Origin: Bradyrhizobium_A sp052115025
GTDB taxonomy: Bacteria > Pseudomonadota > Alphaproteobacteria > Rhizobiales > Xanthobacteraceae
Direction of reading: 5' to 3'
DNA: 64,000 bases
NCBI RefSeq assembly: GCF_052115025.1
Contig: NZ_JBFRFW010000022.1
Location: 24,854 to 88,853, forward strand
A model generated the notes under the pieces. The model did no database searches, was not told the origin of the DNA, and worked only from the letters and a program-made list of their open reading frames with translations. This document shows, piece by piece, positions 28,753 through 37,269 of the stretch; position 1 is the stretch's first letter; each line of letters starts with the position of its first letter. Made by a program: the position numbers and the translations under genes.

Positions 28753-28842
28753 CGAGACGTCCGAAGCGAGGCGGGAAACGGGTGGATCAGTGAGCCCGCC
28801 CACCTCTAAGGTGACGGGTCCCGTTCCGACATGGTGCCGCCG

Positions 28843-29193
28843 ATGACGATTTACAACGCCTGGTTCGATCTCAAGCCGGGGGTGAGCGACACGACCTTCA
28901 GCGACAACCTTGCCGCCTATCTCGGCCGGCTGCAGGCCGAGGGGCTGCTGGTGGGCTGGCGGCTGATGCGCCGCAAGCTCGGCCTCAGCGGCGCCGATGT
29001 CGGCGAGTTTCACCTGATGATGGAGTTCGACAGCCTGGACCAGCTCGACCGCGCCTTTGCGCTTGTCGGGTCCCGCCGGGAGCCGGTCGAAAGCCTGCAC
29101 TTTGGCGTCAACGCCCTGGTCCAGAACGTGAAATTTGCCCTCTACCGCGACTTTCCGGATCCGATCCGGCACCGTGGTGAGGAAAAATTCTAA
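28843..29193 (+). CDS. DUF6614 family small protein
   Basis: Soluble protein of about 116 residues: MTIYNAWFDLKPGVSDTTF, RLQAEGLLVGWRLMRRKLGL, GEFHLMMEFDSLDQLDRAF, then ESLHFGVNALVQNVKFALYRDFPDPIR. I recall this pattern from alphaproteobacterial DUF6614 proteins. The fold is probably an alpha/beta ferredoxin-like dimeric barrel. No function is known to me. An in-frame ATG at 28831 would add four residues. Divergent from the MBL-fold gene across about 90 bases. Confidence 0.7.
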   Translation: MTIYNAWFDLKPGVSDTTFSDNLAAYLGRLQAEGLLVGWRLMRRKLGLSGADVGEFHLMMEFDSLDQLDRAFALVGSRREPVESLHFGVNALVQNVKFALYRDFPDPIRHRGEEKF

Positions 29194-29245
29194 TCCGATC
29201 AATCCCTTAATTGGATGCCGGGCGACGACGGCGGCACACCGGGCA

Positions 29246-29274
29246 TTGACTTTCCGCCCCATAGCCGCTTTAAG
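29246..29274 (+). promoter_or_regulatory. Putative promoter of the ffh operon
   Basis: TTGACT (29246-29251) and TTTAAG (29269-29274) are separated by exactly 17 bases, about 200 bases upstream of the ffh start. No open frame lies between. Confidence 0.45.
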
Positions 29275-29472
29275 TCCGCCCACTTTCGGAAAGATCTTCT
29301 TTTCGACCCGCCGCCCGGTCCATGAGGCCGGAGGTCAACGCCCGACAGCGCTGTGCGCCCTCGGGCGTCAACGTGTTTTGTGCGACGACACGCGGCGGGG
29401 CGAGACGGGATCTTCAATCATGTATCCGTCGGGGCCTGACGCTCCACGGGTCGAGGCAGCGGGAAGGCAGAC

Positions 29473-31008
29473 GTGTTCGACAATCTGTCGGAAAAGCTTG
29501 GCGGCATTCTCGACCGGCTGACGCGGCGCGGTGCGCTGACGGAGGCTGACGTCGACGCGGCCATGCGCGAGGTTCGTCGCGCGCTGCTCGAGGCCGACGT
29601 CGCGCTCGACGTCGTGCGCAGCTTCACGGACAAGGTCCGCGAGCAGGCGATCGGCGCCACCGTCGTCAAGTCGGTGACCCCCGGCCAGATGGTGGTCAAG
29701 ATCGTCCACGACCAGCTGGTCGAGACGCTGGGATCCGACAGCCAGACCATCGACCTCAACGCCCCGGCCCCGGTCGCCATCATGATGGTGGGTCTGCAGG
29801 GCTCGGGTAAGACCACCACCACCGCGAAACTCGCCCGCCGCCTCACCCAGCGCGACAAGCGCAAGGTGCTGATGGCCTCGCTCGACGTACGCCGTCCGGC
29901 CGCGATGGAGCAGCTCGCCGTGCTCGGCCGCGACGTCGGCGTCGACACCCTGCCGATCGTCGCCGGCCAGCAGCCGCCGCAGATCGCGACCCGTGCGCTG
30001 CAGGCCGCCAAGCTCGGCGGCTATGATGTCGTGCTGCTCGACACCGCCGGCCGCACCACGCTCGATGAAGAGATGATGGTCGAGGCCGCGCAGGTGAAGG
30101 CCGCCGGCCAGCCGCACGAGGTGCTGCTGGTCGCCGACTCCCTGACCGGCCAGGACGCCGTCAACGTCGCCCGCGCCTTCAACGAGCGCGTCGGCCTCAC
30201 CGGCATCGTGCTGACCCGCGTCGACGGCGATGGCCGCGGCGGCGCCGCGCTGTCGATGCGCGCGGTCACCGGCCGGCCGATCAAGCTGATCGGTGTCGGC
30301 GAAAAGACCGACGCGCTGGAAGACTTCCATCCCAGCCGCATCGCCGGCCGCATTCTCGGCATGGGCGACGTGGTGTCGCTGGTCGAGAAGGCCGCCGCCA
30401 ACATCGACGCCGAGAAGGCCGCCCGCGCCGCCGAGAAGATGCGCAAGGGCCAGTTCGACCTCGCCGACCTGCGCGACCAGTTGCTGCAGATGCAGAACAT
30501 GGGCGGCCTCGGCGGCCTGATGGGGCTGATGCCCGGCATCGCCAAGATGAAGAACCAGCTCGCCGCCGCCAATCTCGACGACAAGGTGGTGAAGCGCCAG
30601 GTCGCGATCATCGATTCGATGACCCGCGGGGAGCGCAAGAATCCCGACATCCTCAAGGCCAGCCGCAAGAAGCGCATCGCCGCCGGCGCCGGCACCAAGG
30701 TCGAGGACGTCAACAAGCTGCTCAAGATGCACCGGAACATGGCCGACATGATGAAGGCCATGGGCGGCGCCAAGCGCGGCCCGCTCGCCGGCCTCGCGCA
30801 GGCGATGGGCTTTGGCGGCGGCATGCCGTCGCCCGACCAGCTCAAGGCGATGGCGGAGAAGATGCCGGGCGGATTGCCGCAGGGCATGCCGTCGCTGCCG
30901 AAGGATTTTCCGGGCGGTTCGCCGACCGGACTGCCGGGCCTCCCGGGGCTCGGAAAACCGACATTGCCGGGCCTCGGAGGTTTTCCGGGCATTGGCAAGA
31001 AGAAGTAA
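29473..31008 (+). CDS. ffh: Signal recognition particle protein Ffh
   Basis: SRP54 GTPase of 511 residues starting at a GTG (MFDNLSEKLGGILDRL). N domain, then the G1 loop GLQGSGKTTTTAK (residues 107-119), DVRRPAAMEQL, DTAGRTTLDEEM, TRVDGDGRGG and GVGEKTDALEDF. The Met-rich M domain (QLLQMQNMGG, MHRNMADMMKAMGG) binds 4.5S RNA and signal peptides. The last 60 or so residues are a Gly/Pro/Leu-rich tail ending GFPGIGKKK. First gene of the ffh-rpsP-rimM block; rpsP follows after 47 bases. Confidence 0.97.
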   Translation: MFDNLSEKLGGILDRLTRRGALTEADVDAAMREVRRALLEADVALDVVRSFTDKVREQAIGATVVKSVTPGQMVVKIVHDQLVETLGSDSQTIDLNAPAPVAIMMVGLQGSGKTTTTAKLARRLTQRDKRKVLMASLDVRRPAAMEQLAVLGRDVGVDTLPIVAGQQPPQIATRALQAAKLGGYDVVLLDTAGRTTLDEEMMVEAAQVKAAGQPHEVLLVADSLTGQDAVNVARAFNERVGLTGIVLTRVDGDGRGGAALSMRAVTGRPIKLIGVGEKTDALEDFHPSRIAGRILGMGDVVSLVEKAAANIDAEKAARAAEKMRKGQFDLADLRDQLLQMQNMGGLGGLMGLMPGIAKMKNQLAAANLDDKVVKRQVAIIDSMTRGERKNPDILKASRKKRIAAGAGTKVEDVNKLLKMHRNMADMMKAMGGAKRGPLAGLAQAMGFGGGMPSPDQLKAMAEKMPGGLPQGMPSLPKDFPGGSPTGLPGLPGLGKPTLPGLGGFPGIGKKK

Positions 31009-31055
31009 CTGCCGTTTCACACCCATTCATCGAACAGACACTTAAGGAGAGACCC

Positions 31056-31373
31056 ATGTCCGTCGTGATCCGCCTCGCCCGCGCAGGCACCAAGAAGCGT
31101 CCCGTCTACCACGTCGTCGTCGCCGACTCGCGTTTCCCGCGCGATGGCCGCTTCATCGAGCGTCTTGGCCACTTCAACCCGCTGCTGCCGAAGGACAACG
31201 AAGCCCGCCTCAAGCTCGACCTCGAGAAGGTCAAGGCCTGGCTCGCCAAGGGCGCGCAGCCGTCGGACCGCGTGGCGCGCTTCCTCGATGCCGCCGGCAT
31301 TGCCAAGCGCACCCCGCGCAACAACCCCGAGAAGTCCGTGCCGCGCAAGGAGCGCAAGGCCGCTGCGGCCTAA
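31056..31373 (+). CDS. rpsP: 30S ribosomal protein S16
   Basis: Small-subunit protein of 105 residues: MSVVIRLARAGTKKRPVYHVVVAD, FIERLGHFNPLLPKDNE and the basic Ala-rich tail RKERKAAAA. AAGGAGAG lies just upstream of the ATG. Follows ffh in the same direction. A palindromic repeat unit lies between it and rimM. Confidence 0.97.
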   Translation: MSVVIRLARAGTKKRPVYHVVVADSRFPRDGRFIERLGHFNPLLPKDNEARLKLDLEKVKAWLAKGAQPSDRVARFLDAAGIAKRTPRNNPEKSVPRKERKAAAA

Positions 31374-31450
31374 GCTGGTCTGAGCTTACCGTGATGCCCG
31401 GCTCTGCCGCCGGGCCGTCCGGACGAGAAGCGTCTCCACCTTCTCCGCGT

Positions 31451-31557
31451 CATCACCGGGCCGCCGCGAAGCGGCGTGACCCGGTGATCCAGCTTCCGAG
31501 GCTGCGCAGCCAGGAAGAAAGCTGGACTGCCGGGTCAAGCCCGGCAATGACGCAGAA
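31451..31557 (+). repeat. Intergenic two-module palindromic repeat, copy 1
   Basis: Module one pairs ATCACCGGG with CCCGGTGAT around a GC-rich centre (31452-31488). Module two is TGCCGGG-TCAAG-CCCGGCA (31528-31546), followed by ATGACGC. A middle AGCTTCC/GAAGAAAGCT region joins them. The same two modules occur in reverse orientation at 42546-42645. Repeats of this GCCGGGTCAAGCCCGGC type are abundant between genes in Bradyrhizobium and Rhodopseudomonas. Here it sits between rpsP and rimM. Confidence 0.8.
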
Positions 31558-31632
31558 TCTGAGGCGCGGCCTACGTCTCCAGTGAGCCGCCGGACAATCG
31601 CGGCTCGTGCCGGCGATGATGCTTTTCACGGA

Positions 31633-32178
31633 ATGACGCCATTGGCGCAGGACACCAAAATCTGCGTTGCCAAGATCGGCGCTGCGCACGGCGTGCGCGG
31701 CGAGGTCAAGCTGTGGCCGTTCACGGAAGATCCGCTGGCGGTGCTGCACTATGGCCCGCTGTCGACCAAGGACGGCGCGCAGCAGTTCGAGGTGGTGCGG
31801 GCGCGGGAGGCCAGGGGCCATCTCGTCGCCGTGCTCAAGGGCATCGCCACCCGCAACGACGCCGAGCGGCTCAACGGCGTTGAACTCTACATCGCCCGCG
31901 ACAGGCTGCCGCCGACCGCGGACGATGAATACTACCATGCCGACCTGATCGGCCTGGCCGCGGAAAGCGCCGCCGGCGAGCCGATCGGCCGCGTCGTGGC
32001 TGTTCATAATTTCGGCGCCGGCGACATCATCGAGATCGCGCCGCCCAAGGGGCCGACCCTGATGCTGCCGTTCACCAATGCAGTGGTGCCGACAGTCGAC
32101 CTCGCGCAGGGCCGCGTCATCATCGAGCGGCCGCAGGAAATCGAGGGCGACAGCCCGGATGCTGCCGAGCAGGACTGA
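31633..32178 (+). CDS. rimM: Ribosome maturation factor RimM
   Basis: 16S rRNA processing factor of about 181 residues that binds S19 and helps mature the 30S head. KICVAKIGAAHGVRGEVKLWPFTEDP opens the N-terminal barrel. YYHADLIGLAAES and GRVVAVHNFGAGDIIEI belong to the PRC-barrel half, and MLPFTNAVVPTVDLAQGRVII ends it. ATG 31633 (MTPLAQD) fits better than the in-frame GTG upstream at 31582. In most bacteria trmD follows directly; here four unrelated genes intervene. Confidence 0.95.
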   Translation: MTPLAQDTKICVAKIGAAHGVRGEVKLWPFTEDPLAVLHYGPLSTKDGAQQFEVVRAREARGHLVAVLKGIATRNDAERLNGVELYIARDRLPPTADDEYYHADLIGLAAESAAGEPIGRVVAVHNFGAGDIIEIAPPKGPTLMLPFTNAVVPTVDLAQGRVIIERPQEIEGDSPDAAEQD

Positions 32179-32238
32179 GCGCCGCGCAGCGGCATCCGTC
32201 GCATCCTCCGACATCAGATCTGACGAGGCGAGGCGGCA

Positions 32239-32784
32239 TCAGCCGCGGCGCGCCAGCGCCGTCATCTGCCTGACGAAGGGCGCGTCCAGCGGCTCGTCCA
32301 TCAACAGCCGGTACCACAGCGCGCCATAGATCGCGAACACCAGGCCATCGCGGTGGCGCGCCTCGACGCCGGCATGGGCGAGACAACGGCGCAGCGCGTC
32401 GCGCCGCGGTTCGATCAGCCGCGCCTTGACCTTGTCGCGCAGCGCTGTGTCGAACTGCGCCTGCGCCATCAATGAGCGCAGCACCGGGCCGGCGCGCGTC
32501 GCGCCCTCGCAGACCTCAGTGAGAAACGCCGGCAGCGATTCCGTCTCGGTGATGGTGATGCGGCCTTCGGCCCAGTCCTCGAGCGCATCGAGCACGAGAT
32601 CGGCCTTGCCCGGCCACCAGCGATAGATGGTCTGCTTGCCGGTGCCCGCCTGCGCCGCGATCGCATCCATCGTGACGTCGGCATAGCCGTGCGTCACCAC
32701 GAGATCATAGGCCGCATCCAGGATCGCCCGCCGCGCCGTGTCGCTGCGCGGCCGTCCTCGCGCCTTGCCGTCCGTGTCGTCCAT
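32239..32784 (-). CDS. TetR family transcriptional regulator
   Basis: Regulator of 181 residues. The N-terminal HTH spans ARRAILDAAYDLVVTHGYADVTMDAIAAQAGTGKQTIYRWWPGKADLV (about residues 18-64). The C-terminal half has a TetR_C-like ligand-binding region. It is divergent from the MDR oxidoreductase gene, and the 121-base gap carries two tandem inverted repeats that are its likely operators (32845-32887). It most likely represses the oxidoreductase and perhaps itself until an unknown compound binds. Confidence 0.92.
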   Translation of the reverse strand: MDDTDGKARGRPRSDTARRAILDAAYDLVVTHGYADVTMDAIAAQAGTGKQTIYRWWPGKADLVLDALEDWAEGRITITETESLPAFLTEVCEGATRAGPVLRSLMAQAQFDTALRDKVKARLIEPRRDALRRCLAHAGVEARHRDGLVFAIYGALWYRLLMDEPLDAPFVRQMTALARRG

Positions 32785-32841
32785 CGTCGTCAACCGCACC
32801 CTTCCCGTCTCTTGTCGTCGCTTGTCTTCTCTTGCCACCCC

Positions 32842-32870
32842 TTGCGAGACTTTTAGTCTCGGAATATATT
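32842..32870 (+). promoter_or_regulatory. Promoter of the MDR oxidoreductase gene, overlapped by TetR operators
   Basis: TTGCGA (32842-32847) and TATATT (32865-32870) with a 17-base spacer. One inverted repeat covers the -35 and spacer; the other starts immediately after the -10. Confidence 0.7.
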
Positions 32871-32887
32871 CGAGACTGCAAGTTTCG
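32845..32887. promoter_or_regulatory. Tandem TetR operators (two inverted repeats)
   Basis: CGAGACT-TTT-AGTCTCG (32845-32861) is a perfect 7-bp inverted repeat with a 3-base centre. CGAGACT-GCA-AGTTTCG (32871-32887) is the same with one mismatch. Centre-to-centre distance is 26 bp. The nine bases between (GAATATATT) contain the -10 box. Binding at both would occlude RNA polymerase, consistent with TetR-family autoregulated divergent control. Confidence 0.8.
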
Positions 32888-32905
32888 AAATTGAGGATAT
32901 CGACC

Positions 32906-34009
32906 ATGGCGACCCTCGACAAGGCTTCCGCGACCCACAAGGCCTGGCGGCTGCATGCCCTCGGCGACCTCCGCTTCGACGACGTGCCGACGCCCGCGCC
33001 GGCGGATGACGGCATCGTCGCCACGGTCGAGGCCGCCATGGTGCTGTCCTATACGGGCAAGGTGTTGTCCGGCGCGGTGCCCTACGGTCTGCCGGCGCTG
33101 CCGTTCGTGCCCGGCACCAACGCCATCGCCCGTGTCGTCGCGACCGGCCGCAATGTCGGCCATGTCACCGCCGGCGACCGCGTGTTCCTGAGCCCGCACC
33201 TGCGCGCTGATGTGCCGGACCGGGAGCCGGCGCAGATCCTGATCGGCCTGACCCGGATGGGCGAGACGCCGGCGATCCACGGACTGCAGCAGCGCTGGAG
33301 CGACGGCGCCTTCACGGAGATCGCGCACTGGCCCGCCGCCTGCGCGACGCCGCTGCGCGGCCTCGATGACCGCCCGGCGGAGGAACTGCTCGGCCTCGCC
33401 AAGCTGGTGGTGCCGTTCGGCGGCCTGCAGCGCCTGAATCTCGGCGGCGGCCAGGTCGTCATCGTTAACGGCGCCACCGGTTATTTCGGCTCCGGCGCGG
33501 TGATGCTGGCGGCAGCGATGGGCGCCGCGCGCGTGGTCGCGGTGGGCCGCGACAGTGCTGCGCTCGACAGGCTGCGCACGGCCTTCGGCCCGCGCGTCGC
33601 CCCCGCCGTTGTGACCGGCACGGATGCGGCCGCCGATCTCGCTGTCATCCGCGCGGCCGCGGGCGGCGCGGCCGACGCCGCGATCGACCTGCTCGGCAGC
33701 GCCAAGAGCACCTCGACCACGCTGTCGACCTTGCGCGCGCTGAAGCGCGGTGGCCGTCTCGTGATCATGGGCAGCGCCGACGTGCCGCTGGAGATCTCGT
33801 TCCGCGAGCTGCTCGCCAATGACTGGGAGATCGTCGGCCAGTTCATGTACGCGCGCACCGCTCCCGGCGACCTCGCTGCGCTGGCGACTGCGGGTCTGCT
33901 CGATCTCGGCAAGATCGCGGTGAAGCGCTTTCCGCTCGCGCGCCTGCCTGATGCGATCGAAGCGGCGGCGACCATGCGGGGCCTCGACCTGACCGCGGTG
34001 ATCCCCTGA
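32906..34009 (+). CDS. Zinc-independent MDR-family oxidoreductase (alcohol dehydrogenase-like)
   Basis: Protein of 367 residues in the medium-chain dehydrogenase/reductase superfamily. The catalytic half (WRLHALGDLRFDDVPTPAPAD, FVPGTNAIARVVATG, VGHVTAGDRVF) lacks the zinc-binding Cys/His set. The cofactor domain has NGATGYFGSGAVMLAAAMGAARVVAVGR (about residues 190-217). It probably reduces or oxidises a small carbonyl or quinone with NAD(P)H. GAGGATAT precedes the ATG, which is 19 bases from the TetR operator pair, so expression is probably inducible by the TetR ligand. Confidence 0.85.
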   Translation: MATLDKASATHKAWRLHALGDLRFDDVPTPAPADDGIVATVEAAMVLSYTGKVLSGAVPYGLPALPFVPGTNAIARVVATGRNVGHVTAGDRVFLSPHLRADVPDREPAQILIGLTRMGETPAIHGLQQRWSDGAFTEIAHWPAACATPLRGLDDRPAEELLGLAKLVVPFGGLQRLNLGGGQVVIVNGATGYFGSGAVMLAAAMGAARVVAVGRDSAALDRLRTAFGPRVAPAVVTGTDAAADLAVIRAAAGGAADAAIDLLGSAKSTSTTLSTLRALKRGGRLVIMGSADVPLEISFRELLANDWEIVGQFMYARTAPGDLAALATAGLLDLGKIAVKRFPLARLPDAIEAAATMRGLDLTAVIP

Positions 34010-34024
34010 TCCAGGGAACGACAG

Positions 34025-34942
34025 TCAGCCCATCTGCCGGCCCTGCTGCGCCAGCCAGTCGCAGAACACCGCACTGTGCGGCGCGCTGCGCCGGGCCTGT
34101 GGGATGTAGGCGAAATAGCTACGGGCCGGCAGGCTGATCTTCGGGAACGGCGTCACCAGGCGCCCGGCCGCGAGGTCGTCGGCGATCAGTGCCGTCGGCC
34201 CCATCGCGACACCGAGGCCGTCGAGCGCGGCCTGCAGCGTCAGATAGAAGTGGTCGAACGTCAGCGATGCCGCTGGCTCCAGCGCGGCATGCCCGGCCTC
34301 GGCGAGCCAGTCGCGCCACAGCCGCGGCATCGACGTGACATGCAGCAGCGTATGCCCAGCCAGATCCGCCACATCGGCGAGCGGCCGCTGCGTCAGCAGC
34401 GCCGGGCTGCACACCGGCAGCCGCTGCTCCGACAGCACGAAGCGCGCCGTGTAGCCATGAAAGGCATCGGGCCCGCCGCGGATCACCACGTCGAACGGCT
34501 CCGGCAGCGCATCCAGCGGATCGTTGGAGGTGGCGAGCCGCACCTCGATATCGGGATGCTCGGCACGGAACAGCGGCATGCGCGGCAGCAGCCAGCGCAG
34601 GCTGAAGGTCGCCAGCGCATTGACCCGCAGCACCACCGCCGGCCGGTCATCACGCCGCTCACGGTGCAGTTGCACGGCTGCGGCAATGCGGTCGAGCGCG
34701 GGGCCGAACTCGGCGAGCAGGGCCGCGCCGGCCGGGGTCAGCACCACCCGCCGGGCAGCGCGGCGGAACAGCGCCGGCGCGCCCAGCCAGTCCTCGAGCA
34801 GCTGCACCTGCTGGCTCACCGCGCCATGGGTGACGCCAAGCTCGGAGGCCGCCTCCTTGAAGCTGCCGTGACGGGCGGCCGCCTCGAAGGCGCGGACCGC
34901 GTTCAGCGGCGGCAGGCGGCGAATGCGGAAGGGCGTGATCAT
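34025..34942 (-). CDS. LysR family regulator, GcvA-like
   Basis: Regulator of 305 residues. It opens RIRRLPPLNAVRAFEAAARHGSFKEAASELGVTHGAVSQQVQLLEDWLG, the GcvA-type winged helix at residues 7-56. The substrate-binding domain follows (LRWLLPRMPLFRAEHPDIEVRLATS, GPTALIADDLAAGRLV). It is divergent from the MFS gene at 35121 and convergent with the oxidoreductase. By position it probably controls the MFS gene; the effector is unknown. Confidence 0.93.
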   Translation of the reverse strand: MITPFRIRRLPPLNAVRAFEAAARHGSFKEAASELGVTHGAVSQQVQLLEDWLGAPALFRRAARRVVLTPAGAALLAEFGPALDRIAAAVQLHRERRDDRPAVVLRVNALATFSLRWLLPRMPLFRAEHPDIEVRLATSNDPLDALPEPFDVVIRGGPDAFHGYTARFVLSEQRLPVCSPALLTQRPLADVADLAGHTLLHVTSMPRLWRDWLAEAGHAALEPAASLTFDHFYLTLQAALDGLGVAMGPTALIADDLAAGRLVTPFPKISLPARSYFAYIPQARRSAPHSAVFCDWLAQQGRQMG

Positions 34943-35120
34943 GAGATAGATTTTCTAACGCATAATCCCATTATTCCTGATTTGTGACAGATATGCGAAG
35001 TGCGGCATAGTGGCGTCATAACCTGATGACGACATACGATTTCCTTGCAACGGGGCGCTGACGTCTTGACCATCGGTCGTTCAAATTTTCTGCCGCCAGC
35101 ACTTGCGCCGGAGGACAGCC

Positions 35121-36335
35121 ATGACTGACGTCGTCAGCCGCAACGACAAGGCACCGCCGTCCGGCCGCCTGCGGGCCGCGCGAACGCTGACCGCGACTGG
35201 CGTCAACCATGCACTGCATGACGGCTACACCGACCTGATCTACGTGCTGCTGCCGGTGTGGCAGGGCGAGTTCGCGCTGAGCTACGCCGTGCTGGCCCTG
35301 CTGCGCGGGCTCTATGCCGGAATGATGGCCGGGCTGCAGATTCCGGTCGGCCGGCTGGCCGAGCGGATCGACGGCAAGTTCGTGCTGATCGCCGGCACCG
35401 CGCTGTCGGCGCTCGGCTATGGGCTCGCCGGCTTCTCCGGCGGCATCATCGGCCTTGCCTGCGCGCTGGCGCTGGCGGGCGCTGGCTCCAGCACCCAGCA
35501 TCCGATCGCCTCCGCGGCAGTGTCGCGCGCCTATGGCGCGGCGGCGCGCGGACCGCTCGGCGTCTACAATTTCAGCGGCGATCTCGGCAAGGCGGCCATT
35601 CCCGCGCTCGTCTCGCTGCTGCTTGTCGTAATGTCGTGGCGGCAGGCGCTGCTGCTGCTCGCCGGCGCCGGCATCGTGGTGGCCATCGCCATGACGCTGC
35701 TGATGCCCGCGGTCGGCAAGGCACGCGCGGGCAAGGCGAAGACGGCCGCGCATGCGGGCGGTGGCCGCGGCGGCTTCCAGCTGCTGCTGTGGATCGGCAT
35801 CCTCGACACCGCAGTGCGCATGGGCTTCCTGACATTCCTGCCGTTCCTGCTTCAGGCCAAGGGCGCGTCGCTGCCGACCAGCGGCCTCGCGCTGGCGCTG
35901 GTGTTCATCGGCGGCGCCGCGGGCAAGTTCACCTGCGGCTGGCTCGGCGCGCGCGTCGGCACGCTGCGCACCGTGCTGATCACCGAAGGCGGCACCGCGG
36001 CCTGCATCCTTGCCGTGCTGGCGTTGCCGCTCGCGCCTGTCATGGTGCTGCTGCCGCTGCTCGGCGTGATGCTCAACGGCACCTCGTCGGTGCTCTACGG
36101 CACCGTGCCCGAACTCGCGCCCGCCGACCGCACCGAACGTGCCTTCGCGCTGTTCTACACCGGCACGATCGGCTCCGGCGCGATCGCACCGGTGCTCTAC
36201 GGTGTGCTGGGTGACGCGCTCGGCCCGGTGATGGCGACGATTGCGACCGCCGCGACGGCGCTGATCATCTGCCCGCTGGTGCTGAACCTTGCACCGCGCC
36301 TCGCCGAGACCGACGCCCGCAGCATCGGCAACTGA
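35121..36335 (+). CDS. MFS transporter (fosmidomycin-resistance-like subgroup)
   Basis: Permease of 404 residues with about twelve helices. The opening GVNHALHDGYTDLIYVLLPVWQGEFALSYA resembles the FSR (fosmidomycin resistance) subgroup, as do LQIPVGRLAERIDGK and GSSTQHPIASAAVSRAYG. It is probably a drug or small-molecule exporter. GGAGGA precedes the ATG. The adjacent divergent LysR gene is its likely regulator. It is the last gene of the island that separates rimM from trmD. Confidence 0.87.
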   Translation: MTDVVSRNDKAPPSGRLRAARTLTATGVNHALHDGYTDLIYVLLPVWQGEFALSYAVLALLRGLYAGMMAGLQIPVGRLAERIDGKFVLIAGTALSALGYGLAGFSGGIIGLACALALAGAGSSTQHPIASAAVSRAYGAAARGPLGVYNFSGDLGKAAIPALVSLLLVVMSWRQALLLLAGAGIVVAIAMTLLMPAVGKARAGKAKTAAHAGGGRGGFQLLLWIGILDTAVRMGFLTFLPFLLQAKGASLPTSGLALALVFIGGAAGKFTCGWLGARVGTLRTVLITEGGTAACILAVLALPLAPVMVLLPLLGVMLNGTSSVLYGTVPELAPADRTERAFALFYTGTIGSGAIAPVLYGVLGDALGPVMATIATAATALIICPLVLNLAPRLAETDARSIGN

Positions 36336-36402
36336 ACGTCATCGCACATCCCGCCGTGTGCCGGGTTTGACGCCGCGCGCGCGGCGGGCCAGTTTGCCGG
36401 CC

Positions 36403-37164
36403 ATGACGCTGTCGACTTCACCTGCAACGCCGGCCGCCTGGCAGGCCACCGTGCTCACGCTTTATCCGGAGATGTTTCCCGGCCCGCTCGGGATCAGCCT
36501 CGCCGGCCGCGCGCTGGCGAGCGGGACCTGGACGCTGGACGCCCGCAACATCCGCGACGCTGCGACCGATCGTCACCGCACGGTCGACGACACCCCGGCG
36601 GGCGGCGGCCCGGGCATGGTGCTGCGGGCCGACGTGCTGGCGCGGGCGATCGATGCCGCCGCGGTCGACGCCGACCGGCCGCGGCTGCTGATGAGCCCGC
36701 GGGGCGCGCCGCTGACGCAAGCGCGGGTGCGCGCGCTCGCCGCCGGGCCCGGCCCGCTGATCGTGTGCGGCCGTTTCGAGGGCATCGACCAGCGGGTGAT
36801 CGAGGCACGGAACCTGGAGGAGGTTTCCATCGGCGACTATGTGCTGTCCGGCGGGGAACTCGGCGCCATGGTCCTGATCGACGCCTGCGTGCGCCTGCTG
36901 CCCGGCGTCATGGGCTGCGTAAGCTCTGGAGATGACGAGAGTTTTTCTGCAGGACTACTGGAATACCCGCAATACACCCGCCCCCAGGAGTTCGAGGGCC
37001 GCGCCATCCCCGAGATCCTCCTGTCCGGCGACCATGGCAAGGTCGCCCGCTGGCGTCACGCCGAAGCCGAGGCGCTGACCCGCGCCCGCCGCCCGGACCT
37101 GTGGGCCGCCCGGCCTGTTCCGCCCTCGGCCAAAAAGCGACCAAAAAACACGACGGAAGGGTGA
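36403..37164 (+). CDS. trmD: tRNA (guanine-N1)-methyltransferase TrmD
   Basis: SPOUT-fold enzyme of about 253 residues that makes m1G37 in tRNA, essential for reading-frame maintenance. TLYPEMFPGPLG, NIRDAATDRHRTVDDTPAGGGPGMVL, CGRFEGIDQRVIE and SIGDYVLSGGELGAMVLIDACVRLLPGV form the trefoil-knot SAM site. LLEYPQYTRPQEFEG and SGDHGKVARWRHAEA complete the pattern. ATG 36403 is used. It is followed by rplS after 105 bases. Confidence 0.95.
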   Translation: MTLSTSPATPAAWQATVLTLYPEMFPGPLGISLAGRALASGTWTLDARNIRDAATDRHRTVDDTPAGGGPGMVLRADVLARAIDAAAVDADRPRLLMSPRGAPLTQARVRALAAGPGPLIVCGRFEGIDQRVIEARNLEEVSIGDYVLSGGELGAMVLIDACVRLLPGVMGCVSSGDDESFSAGLLEYPQYTRPQEFEGRAIPEILLSGDHGKVARWRHAEAEALTRARRPDLWAARPVPPSAKKRPKNTTEG

Positions 37165-37269
37165 CAACCGCTCGTCTTTGCCGTATAGGAGCGCGCAATC
37201 CGCGCAGAATGACTTTGGACGGACGTTAGCGCCCCGCCGATCGGGAGCGCCGCCGATGGAGATTTCACG

